From positions 100,607,488-100,671,487 of the forward strand of contig CM060984.1 of the NCBI GenBank assembly GCA_030765065.1: 64,000 nt of DNA, read 5' to 3'. Shown here one piece after another: positions 25,001 to 37,000 of the stretch (position 1 is its first letter; each line of letters starts with the position of its first letter). Source of the stretch: Deroplatys truncata. Its lineage: Eukaryota > Arthropoda > Insecta > Mantodea > Mantidae. The notes below the pieces were generated by a model, which was not told the origin of the DNA, made no database searches, and saw only the letters and a list, made by a program, of their open reading frames with translations. The position numbers were made by a program, and so were the translations under genes.

Positions 25001-28000
25001 TAGTCGGCCACAATATGAGTGCTTGCGGTAGGAAGAGGAACTAAACAGTTATGGAACGGAACATGTGGGCGAGTTATCGGAAGGAAAGTCAGGTAAATAA
25101 AACATCCGCAGTTCCTAGTTGCATTTACTGGCGAAGCTGAGGCCTGAAAATGTAGTACTGTTTTCACTGGGTAACTATACATCCCCGTGTTGCCTTGCCT
25201 CTCACTCCCCTCTGATCCCTAGCCTTAATGACGTCCACATCGTCAACAAAAACACTGGCGCCTTCCTACAAGCTCGTTCATGTTGTGGCCAACTAGTAAT
25301 AATCGGAATGTTAATAGATATCAGCATGATGCAGAATTGTTGACAGCCAAAGGACAACTAAATGGCGAGCGATTCGAAACCGCCGCGCTTTTATAATATT
25401 TTGAAGAATCTAATTGCAGTATAAATTACTGATGAGAATCGAGGCAGCTAGTTATGTTACTGTTGCACTACAAGAGAGAGGCACCGGAGTATTATCGGGT
25501 CGCGAGGTGTAGGCGTGCCAATGGCTAACAGGCTTTACCTGCCGTCCCGACTTCACATGTCTCGGTTCCCATCCTGCAGCCAATAACGAAACCGGTTTAC
25601 CTGCTTTCCCAACATAACACGTCTCGATTCCAATCTCCAGCGATAAATCACAACCGCAAAGCAGGCTGTCCTACGAGAAACATGCTTGTCCTATTATATT
25701 TTAAATTCAACTTCTTGATTATTTTGTCATTACCGAAGATACGTAATCACTAAATAGTTTTCTTGATTAGCATGAGTGAATACTAAAATAACACTTTAGG
25801 CTACGATGGATAGGAATATGATATTGAGGCCTGGTAATAAGGACACTTTCTGGAACAATGTCAGATTAATGTCCCTTATTATTGCTTCGAACACTGTATT
25901 CACAAAATTACAGCACAGCTGGAAGCACGACCTAGTTTTTCAAAATTAATTAGTTAGCAATAGAAAATAGGCAATTACTCTTAAAACAGCTGATAGACTT
26001 AAGATGCTGATAATAAGCTGGAAACTTCAATACAGCATTTGCGCTACAATGAAACCGCCCTCCCAACGTTATTCCGCTGTTCACGTGAAGAAGTTATCCA
26101 GATAAAATGACAATCATCGCTCCCGGATAATTGTTTCTATCAATACGTACATACACTGCCGTTTGTGAAAATTGCAACACTAAGAAGGAATTTCCCGAAT
26201 AACCTCAAACTTGGTGGAAGTGTAGAAGAATGTGCAAGCAATAAGTCATTAGGTTTGCAGAGAGATTGGGCACACATAGGCCGAGCAGAGCCCTCTCGTG
26301 TCGGTCTAACAAGGTCATTGTTGCGCCCAGTGTAGTCTGTGCAGAGCTGTCAAACAAGGTGAAAACAGTAAAGTAGGTGCCAGTATGCCTCGTACATGTC
26401 AAAGGGAGCCATATCGGCATGTGAGTGAGTTCGAACGCGGCAGAATGATCGGTCTCCGGGAAGCAGGTTCGTCATACCGTGACATTTCGGCTCGTATAGG
26501 GCCAATGCGTGTGTGGACGCAGTAGATTTGTGAAGGTCGTACGCAGCGAAAAGCTGCGTACTGAACCACGGAACATGAGCACAGCATGGGAAGGAAGACC
26601 GTCATCTTGTCCGCATGGCCATAACGGACCGTACAGCTTCATCCACAGTGTTGGTTCGACGGGAGCACTGCAACAGGTGTGAACTTGTCTGCACCAACGG
26701 TCGCCGTCTGCTGCAGATTGAACTGGTTGCATGCATGCCATTACGTCGGCTTCCATTTTCCAGAAACCACAAGCAATGGGCACGTGAACACCATCACCGG
26801 GGTGCTGTGTGGCAAAATGTAGTCTTTTCGGACGAGTCCCGCTTCAACGTATTCTGCAGTAATGGCCGCATGTCCGGCGGTACCGTGGTGAGCGCAACCT
26901 GGAGGGCTGCATTGTTGAGCGGCATAGCGGACAAACACCAGGTGTGATGGTTTGGGGCACCATTGGTTACAACAACCGATCTCTTCTACTACGAATTGAG
27001 GGTACTTTGAACAGCAACCGGTACCTAACGGCGGGTGTAGAGCCTGAGGTACTCCCCCCTGCTTCAGGCATCTCCACAGGTGGCCACATTTCAGCAGGAC
27101 AATGCCCGGCCACATATTGCGAGGAATGTACAAGCCTTTTTCAAGAGCGATGGGTCCCATTGCTTCCCTGGCCTGCATTTTCCTGACATGTCGCCCATCG
27201 AACATGTCTGGGATATGTTTGGTCGGCACCTGGTGCGCCACGGTCCTCCAGTAACTAGTGTCACGGATTTGTGGGCTCGAATACAAACTGCGTGGAGGGA
27301 AATCCCTCAGGAACTTATTCAGAACCTTTTTGATTCAATGCCACGGCGTATCGTAGCTCTAATTGCAGCGCATGGAGGCCACACCAAATACTGAATATTA
27401 GGGCTCAAAGGTCATGTATAAATTTGAAAAGTGTATCATTTGTTACTTGTCATGTACCTAACCTGTGGTATTAAATTCATTGAATTCATCCGTTTCCTTC
27501 TTGGTGCTGAAATTTTCACAAACGGCAGTATGTATACACACACACACACACAGTATGTATACACACAGTATATACACAGTATGTATACACGCGCACACAT
27601 CCTGTAGAGGATATATTACATTTTTCTTACAATGGTACCGCATAACTGCTCAGTATGAGTACTAATGAGATACTGACTTTCTTCCAAGGAGAAGAAAATT
27701 ATTTATTGCTCCTTGGTAACATTCATTATTCTATTACTATTTTACTTTTTATGGAATAAACACGTATGCTTGCTGCCTTCTACAGATTTTTCTTTACATA
27801 TAAATTTTAACCAAAGTTAGCACGGTTGCTGTCTAAATAAATAAACTCAGCTTATAAATACAAATATAGGTTAATAAAGAACAAATTCTCAATTTCATAA
27901 TAAATAAAATATAATAATTATGATTACAACATCAAAAATGTGCAAGTAGCATAACACATTCATAAATGTAACATTAAATTTAACCAGTTCTGTATATTTT

Positions 28001-31000
28001 ATATTCTTGAGTCAAATACAATTTGCGTTTAAGCTTTCTGCTTCAAGCTGAATCTCGATTCTTAGGAAAGAGTAACTTCATTGTTACTAACCTTGTCGGC
28101 CACATTTTGAAACGTGAACTTTAACCCTAGAGGAAGTGAATTAAATCAGGAATAATGGCAGATTATTATTTGAAAATATATTCCACAAAATAATTAACAA
28201 GCCTAATTTCTTTCTTTTAGTGAACTGACACTTCAATCACATAAACCATTACAATTAACAAACCCTTCTTCGTTCATCATTATTTACATGCTTTACGGCT
28301 TAAATGCTTTACATTTAATTACAATAGTGACAAATTGCTTCCTACTCTCACATTTACCGATATGTTTCAGACCAACCACAATAAGTCTATAGATCCGACA
28401 CTCAATCTTTTTGCGGTGCCTTGTAGACAGCACCCTTGAAGAAAGCTAGGCGTGATCCAGCGCCTGCGCAGACAACGACCACAATCGCCTAACGTACTGC
28501 TTGAGTCAAACCAACTTCGTCCATTCTTGTTGTTGTAGTCGACTCGTTGAGAAGTACTGCCCTAGTCGTTTCCCTTCTATTGCTTTCCTTTAGTACAGCC
28601 CCGTCGCGTACTGTATATTTCTCCGGGGAGGATCAATTTGGCACAATGTTCAAAACCACATGTGTTATTTAGAATTTTCCAATACAACTTTTGGCGAATG
28701 GTCCTTCCATTCGTATCATGTTTACGTTGCCGTTAACTTTATACTTCATTTTAGTACTTCATGCAACATACCGACAAGCTGATCACTGACACTACTAGCC
28801 TCGACGTTGCTCATTTGTTTGTCAGTACTCCCTTCAACATTCCTGGCTCGATTCTGCTCACGAGACCTGTTCTGCACTTACTTTTGTCAGTAGAAGAGAT
28901 TGAGCTTAGTGAGAGCGTTACAGGCTGGACACCCTTACGTAAGTTACACTCAACGTCATTGCACCCCAGCTCTCGTACACTGGCTTCCATTTATGCCGTT
29001 GCCACAGCTTTGGAAGCCATTCTACTGACCTTCACAAGTGAGTATGTATAGCAAAGAAGAGGTGCGTGTATCTGTTTACATTTTCACGCATACAGTGGCG
29101 TCCTGTTTTACTGCACAATTCTAGATTATTCACATATGAATATACAACTTTGAGCAATAGCTTTGCTCGTCATCACTTACATATACGAGGGCTGTCCAGA
29201 AAGTAATTTCCATTCATGCATAGCACGAGAAGTAGTGGCAGTAGCGCCGCTGTTTCGACATCAGCGTGTGCAGTGGCTCAGTACGCTTCTAGCTGTGCAA
29301 GGTAGAGCATCGTACTGTCGCGTGTTTGCTAGTTATAACCCAACAACATAAGCGCCGAAATATCAAATACCGCCAAGTGTGAAGTGCGTGTGAATTGTGA
29401 AAAGGCTAAGAAGAGCAATGCAAAACAAGCGTCGTGGTCTTCTGACTTCTGTTTTTGTGTCTTTGCATGACAACGCTCGCCCTCACACAGCAAACAACAC
29501 AAATGAACTTTTGGACAAGTTCAAATTGGACATTTTTACCATCCCCTGTACAGCCTGCACATGGCCCCTAGCGACTTCCATCTGTTCTCGTACATGGAAA
29601 AGTAGCTTGCAGCTCAGCGTTTTGGCAATGACGAGAGCTTCAAAACACCGTGACAGGTAGGCTTATTTCACAGGCGGCAGAAGTTTATGCAGAGAGTATT
29701 TCAAAGGCTGTGAAAAGGTATGAGAAGTGGATGAATCTGTTTGGAGACTACGTAGAAAAAATAGGGAAAAGCTGTAGTTTTCAGATTATATTGAAAAACT
29801 TTTGAATGTATACCGGTTTTATGTTTATTTCTAAACATTAACTCTACTTTCGTGTGCAAAAACACTCCTCAAAATATTAAAACTTTGTAATTCAAGGCGG
29901 TTAGGGTTAATCAGTGTATACCTAGTAATCTATTCGATTCCGTATTACTACGTTTTAATTATTGGTATATTACGTTGCTTTTGGATCAAAGTATTTGAAC
30001 GAAGATTTTATAGATGAGAGAATTTAGATTCATGCAGTCATATAAGGATCACATTATTGAAATTGGCCATGCTCCTAAAGTTTTGGGGATTTTATATACA
30101 CTGGTGTGCAAAACCTAAGGACAATATGGGTAGTATTATAACAAATGAACTACTTGGTGGAAGTAGATGAAGGTGCGGGAGCATGTTGCCAGAGGTTTCT
30201 CACATGTACACAGAAAGCTGGACGTCACATGGCGTGAGTGTAGCGAGCCTATAGTGCCAAATGGGTCTGGTTTCCGCAACACTGGGCAGTTGACGAAACC
30301 GGAAAAGACGATGTGTGGCAATTGGCGAGCTGTTATGGTGCACTGTAGTGTGTTTTTCATTGCAACATGGCCGTAGACACCATTTGGATGACTTCACACG
30401 GGGAAGAATCATCGAGAAACTGGAAGAAGGGCGAAGTGTGATGAGTGTTGCTCAGGAGTTTGGATTTGCTCACAGCATTGTTTCACGTGCATGGGGAACC
30501 TTATAAACCACACGCACTGCTGTCCCAAGGAGAGGTGGTGGTTAACCACGCTCAAATACAGCAGCAGATGACCGCTACATTGTGCAACAGGCAAGAAGGA
30601 ATCCATGCCAAACAGCGGGTGCAATTGCAACCACGTATAACAGGGCAGCTAGGCACGCAATCTCACGATACACAAGCACGGCGACTACACAGAGGTGTAC
30701 TCCTTGCCGATGGTCATTACGTTGTGTTCCATTGACATCCGCATATCGGCGGCACCGTTCACGATGGTCCCAAGGGCATCAAAATTGGACCAACGAGGTT
30801 TGGGGTCGCGTGCTCTTCTCTGATGAGAGCAGATTCAGTCTAAGTATGATTCTCGACATACCCTCATCTTGCGAGAGGTGGGAACACGCAATGAACCCAG
30901 GAAGATCGTTGAACAAGATCGTTTTGGTGGTCCGGGTGTTATGGTTTCGGGAGGCATAATGTTGCATGGGCGCACCGACCTCCAAATCTTTGAACACGGT

Positions 31001-34000
31001 ACGCTCACTGGTGAACACTATTGTGATACTGTACTCCTCCATGTGCGTCTTTTCAAGGGTGCAGTCGGCCCTGATTTCATTTTTATGGATAACAATGCGC
31101 GACCGCATCGATTGGCGCAGGTTCTAGAGGATATTCAGCGAATGGACTGGCCTGCCCGTTCCCCCGAATTAAATCCCATCGAACACGTGTGGGATGCTTT
31201 GGGGAGACGCATTGCAGCACATCCACATGCACCAACGACCATCCAACTGTTGTCAACAACGCTGGTGGAGAAATGGAACGCTTTACCACAAGAACTGCTT
31301 ACCAACGTTGTAGCCAGCATGGGAGCACGATGCAGAACAAGCATTGCTGTCCGTGGTGATCATATATCCTTTTAAGCACCATGTATCTGTTTCTATAAAT
31401 TTAGACAGCCATTATATGTGGTATTGACTTTAGTGTAGCTTATGGCATATGAATAAAAGTGACATTTCTGTTCGTCTCATTGCATATTTCGTTTAGTTGC
31501 CTACTGTAGCATACCATACCAGTTCCCTCTATGTATGATTCATGTTTCGTCGAGCTATGTTACTCGGCAGTGTCACAGAACACGCAAAGATTACTTTCGT
31601 CCTCCTTAGGTTTTGCACATCAGTGTATATCGTAATTGAAATGGCACAGACCTGGTAATTCATAAGCAATAGGAATAACATCTGATCTACTCTTGTCTTT
31701 TGCATACTCAAGCAACAAAGAGGTTACCATTATCAGGACCATATAAGGTTGCTAAATTTAGTTAGTAATTGATTTGAATGCAGATTCCTAAGGCTTTAAC
31801 TTTTATTAATATTTTATTACTTTTTCTATTACGTATAGTAAGCGGGCAAAGTATTGCTTTCCACCCTAAAATTCGATACCGAGATTTCATCGGAAATATA
31901 CGTTTTGAGACCCTCTGAATCCAAAAAAAAAGAAAAAAGCATTTTTGGAAACATGTACGTGTGTGTGTGTGTGTGTGTGTCTGTGAACAGCATAACTCAG
32001 AAACGAACAGTCGGATAAACACCAAACTTGGTATTTAAGTTCAGTGTCTTCCAGAGATGCGACACGAAGGTTTTCAAGAAAATCCCCCCACCCCAGACTA
32101 CCCTTTACATGAAAAATTTTTCGAAAATTTTAATTTTCTAAAAAATGGCTCTAACGATTTTGATTAAAATATAATATGTTTTAAGATATTTTCTTGACAA
32201 ATGAAATGTATATCTCGAATTTTCTGGGAATGTCTCCAAAAGTATTCTTCATTGTGAATGACTTTTGCATAACTGGTAAACCTTAAGAGATAGACAAAAT
32301 ATTACTGCACAAAAAATTTAGATCGCGTAAAATACACAATTTATGTCATATACATTTCTTTTGTTGGGTGAACCGTTTTCGAGATATTGCTTGTTATTTC
32401 CTTAAATTTTCCAATACTTATACTTTTTTTCAAATTCTTTATTCATTTTTTTATGTCCTGGACATGCAAAGAGAATGGAATGCGCCACATAGCAACCAGC
32501 TCTTAAAATATTTGACTATCGCTTAAAACCTACCAATTCCCCTTGCATCTATAAGAAAATTAGCAATAAGTTTAACATTTCGATTAACATGAAGCATATG
32601 GAGAATAAGCGGTTGTAGAAATAGTTTGTACAAGAGTAGAGAAAGTCATGTGAGTGTAACACATCAGATTTTTTTAGTCCTGGACATGCAAAGAGAATGG
32701 AATGCGCCACATAGCAACCAGCGCTTAAACGATTTGACTATCGCTTATAACCTACCATATTCCCCTTGCATCTACAAGAAAATTAGCAATAAGATTGACA
32801 TTTCGATATCTCGATTAACATAAAGCATATGGAGAATAAACGTTTGTAAAATAGTTTCTACAAGAGTAGAGAAAGTCATGTGGCTGTAACACATCAGACT
32901 TTTTTATGCCCTGGACATACAAAGAGAATGGAATGTGCCACATAGCAACCAGCTCTTAAAAGATTTGACTATCGCTTAAAGTCTACCATATTTCCATTGC
33001 GCCTACAAGAAAATTAGCAATAAGATTAACATCTTGATTAACATGAAGTATATGGAGAATAAGCTTTTGTAAAAATAGTTTGTACAAGAGTGGAGAAAGT
33101 CATTTGAATGTAACACATCAGATTTTTTTCTGTATTAAAATGTTTTTTCTGAAATTGTACAGGCTAAGGAAACTAGGTATATACATACCTGCAATCCTAA
33201 GGTTCGCGTGCAATGTTGGTGTAAATTACTTTGGAAGTAACTTTTACTAAAGAAGTCCGTATTGGAAAGTAACGTTGGATAGCTCAACTACAATTTGCTT
33301 TTATAGTTATTACTACAGAATTACAGTTCATTACTCGCAGAGTATTTTATATTTGCGCAGGTTACTTGAAGTGATTATGTTATGTGTTATGTGGGACACA
33401 AAAGGGGGAAGCGTTAGCGAAAGAGATTGCTTTTGTTGGTAGAGATAATGAAAATCCAATTAAGGAATACACATATACAGCAAAAAAAGAGAATGTATTT
33501 ATAAAGTTCCTGGATAAGAAAATAAATACCTGGAAAGTTGTGATGTATGAATTTAATGCTTCAAAGCTAGGAACAAAGAGCAGAAATCCACGGAAACACA
33601 AGGAACATTTTAAATTGGCGGTAGTTCACACACCTATAACATACTTGGACGATGTTTCGAAAATAATAATTGAAATAATGCCTCAAGTTTCCGAAGAATT
33701 AAACTCAGTTTGTAACATGGTGCAACAGAAGCAAATTTAATCGGAAATAACGGTCATTGCATAAATATTGAAGCTCTCGTGGTGATTTGGAACATCAACT
33801 GGGTCCAAGTTTGGACATTTCGGTAATAATAATCCTGATGACTCCACGAGTGTTATTGCTGTAAGTTCAAAACATGGTTAGTGAAAACTTAACTCTTATT
33901 GTGAAAAGAGATGAACACGTCAGAAGCAGAGATAACCATGAGGTTTTGTTACTTCGAACAATTAAATTTAGGATTGGATTAATAAAAAGCACTAAAATAT

Positions 34001-37000
34001 CTATAGAAGAGTGTGTTACCATCTAAAATATTAAAACATAGTGGTATGTAAATTTTACTACAGAAAATAAATACTTGTCTCTTTCGGCTTCTACAGACTT
34101 ACGATTCAGTAGCGGCTACGGAAATGCTTTAGCAATGCCCTAATACCGCCTTAATTCATGAACACGTCAAAACATCTTTCACGATGCCGTATTGTGGTTT
34201 AATTGACAGATGAGTTACTTCATCCAGGTCATGAGAGAGGTCTGAAGGCCCTCTATAACCACTCGGTTAACTCCAAGCTGGTCTTAAAATGCCGCGCGTT
34301 CCTCACAGCTTCCCACAATTCAGTTCAGCTGAGGTGGGTGTCAGGTCATGTGGGAATTTTGTGCAATGAAAGCGCGGATCAAGCCCCTAAGAAGGGAACT
34401 AAGAAACATTTTAATGGACCCTAACCAGTACTGGGGATGTTATCAGTGCCGGTTAAGCTCGTTACAGGGACTGGTTGCGCAGAGAACCGAGAAATGCTGA
34501 AACTCAATAGGATTCAGGCACTTCAAAGCTGTCATACGGAGATTGGACAGAAGCAGGTAGCGAAAAGTGCAAAACTTAGGCGGGAAAAGCTCTCATTGGT
34601 AACATGAGACAATTGCCCATCTATTGTGCGAGTACCCAGCACTTGCGTCATTAAAGAGCCCTCGTTTTGGTTGTCAATTTCCAAAATTGGAGGATCTTTC
34701 AACCATCACGGACCAACCATCAATTCAGTACCAACGTTAGTATTCTAGATCAAGGATAATAAGACTGGGGATGCGCAATAAATCTACAAAGATCGTAGTG
34801 GAGGACAGTGTCACCTCCCCCTATTGTACTAAATTAAACTGTATTTTGCTCTTTTTAATTTTATAGTAACATAAAACAAGTTGGTGCTCTTTAACATTTA
34901 CTCCCGGAGTATCTGAAAGTAGTTTACTCCGTATGGAAGTTACCGAGTGTTGACTTTAATAGTAGTTTACTACTTACTCTAGGTTGGTGTACTCCGGCCT
35001 ATTATTGCCAAACTCTGCTGCATTTCTTAAGTTTCGGGGATTTCGTCGCTTTGTCTTAAGATTATCGGATTACTGCCAGAGAAATTTTGTTTCGGTTGGT
35101 ATTAAACAAACTATTCACCTGAGTAGATAAACCCCTCTCCCTCTTCACCCAAAAGTAGTATTCTTCTCTGCGAACTATGCACCTCTATTTGTTTGAGGCA
35201 ATGCACCTAATAAAAATAATGAACATTTTAAAAAGACTAAAATTTTCTTCTTTCTTTTTATCATGTTGACCCCTATAATTTCACTTACGACTTCTGGTTG
35301 CTAATTTCAAAAATGTTTAAAGGTCTTAAATACTAATATTAACTACAATACAATACTCTAATGGTCATTCCAATATTAAATGCCATTTTTCTCAAAACCC
35401 TTTTTTTTTTATCGTATTTCATTACTTAAAATGCTCCACAAATAATTATTAAACAATTAACATGAATGTTCAATAAGATTTCAGAAATTATTATTACAAA
35501 GGCTCGCATGTCCGCCTTTAAAAGACTTATTGTTTTTCTTTTATTAAATATTTTCATACTATATATTCATAAAATTTAAACATATAAAACAAACAAACTT
35601 GATCATTTAAATTTTTTTTTTAATTTTTTGAGTCGGAAAATGTAAATTCACATCACATACGTGCGCTAGATGTTATCGCAGGAGCGCTTTCGAGAGATGT
35701 TTCTCTCATCTTCAGCTGAGAGTCGGATTCTCAGCTGAAGATGAGAGAAACATCTCTCGAAAGCCTCCTGCGATAACATCTAGCGCACATATGTGATTGG
35801 AATTTACATTTTCCGACTCAACAAATTTTAAATGTTACATAACATCACTATAAATAATACTTCTGGTTTATCATAAAAAAACTTGATCATTCTTTCGCAA
35901 GGCTTGATTGAAATTTATATAAAAAATCTGATGTGTTACACTCTAATGACTTTCTCTGCTCTTGTACGAACTATTTGGACAAACGCTTATTCTCCATATG
36001 CTTCATGTTAATCGAGATGTTAATCTTATTGCTAACTTTCTTGTAGATGCAAGGGGAATATGGTAGGCTTTAAGCGATAGTCAAATCTTTTAAGAGCTGG
36101 TTGCTACGTGGCGCATTCTATTCTCCTTGTATGTCCAGTACATAAAAAAATGAATAACGAATTCCCATTTGAGAAAAAGTATAAGTATTGGAAAATTAAA
36201 GTGAATAACAAGCAATATCTCGAAAATGGTTCACTCAACAACAAAAAATGTACATGGCATAAATTGTGTTTTTTAACCCGATCTACATTTTTTGTGTAGT
36301 AAAATTTTGTCTATTTCTTATGGTTTACTAGTTATGCAAAAGTCGCTCACAATGAAGAATACTTTTGGAGACATTCCCAGAAAATTCGAGATATACATTT
36401 CATTTGTCATAAAAATATCTTAAATATATGATATTTTAATCAAAATCGTTAGAGCCATTTTTGAGAAAACTAAAATTTTCGAAAAATGCTCCATGTAAAG
36501 GGTAACCTGGGGTGGGAGGTTTTTCTTGAAAACCTTTGTGCCGCATATCTGGAAGATACTGAACCTAAATACCAAGTTTGGTGTTTATCCGACTGTTCTT
36601 TTCTGAGTTATGCTGTTCACAGACAGACACACAGACACACACACCCGGACATGTTTCCAAAAATGCTTTTTTTGGATTCAGGGGGTCTCAAAACATATAT
36701 TTCCGGTGAAATCTTGGTATCGAATTTTTGGGTGGAATACAATACTTCCCCTACTTACTATACGTAGTAGAGAAAGTAAAAACTATTTGATGTTTCCTAT
36801 AAGTTTTTGTTAAAGCCAAAATAACATTTTGAGCATGATGTGACATACCATTTGACAAAAACTTATTGTTCCATTTCTTTGTTTTTTGTTCATTTGATTT
36901 TTTTGTTTTGTTCCATTCATACCCCGCCTCTAACTGCTGTGGTTATATCGGCAGCCTTTTACCTTGCAACATATTGTCTTATCGGCAATCTGGAATGGAA

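Noticed and set aside
26741-27286. 181-codon minus-strand frame opposite the Tc1 transposase.
   Set aside because: Shadow of the + strand transposase, which carries the DD34E motifs.
26154-31625. The two Tc1 elements as a matched pair acting as one composite transposon.
   Set aside because: Their terminal repeats and transposases belong to different subfamilies, and the second has its own flanking TA.
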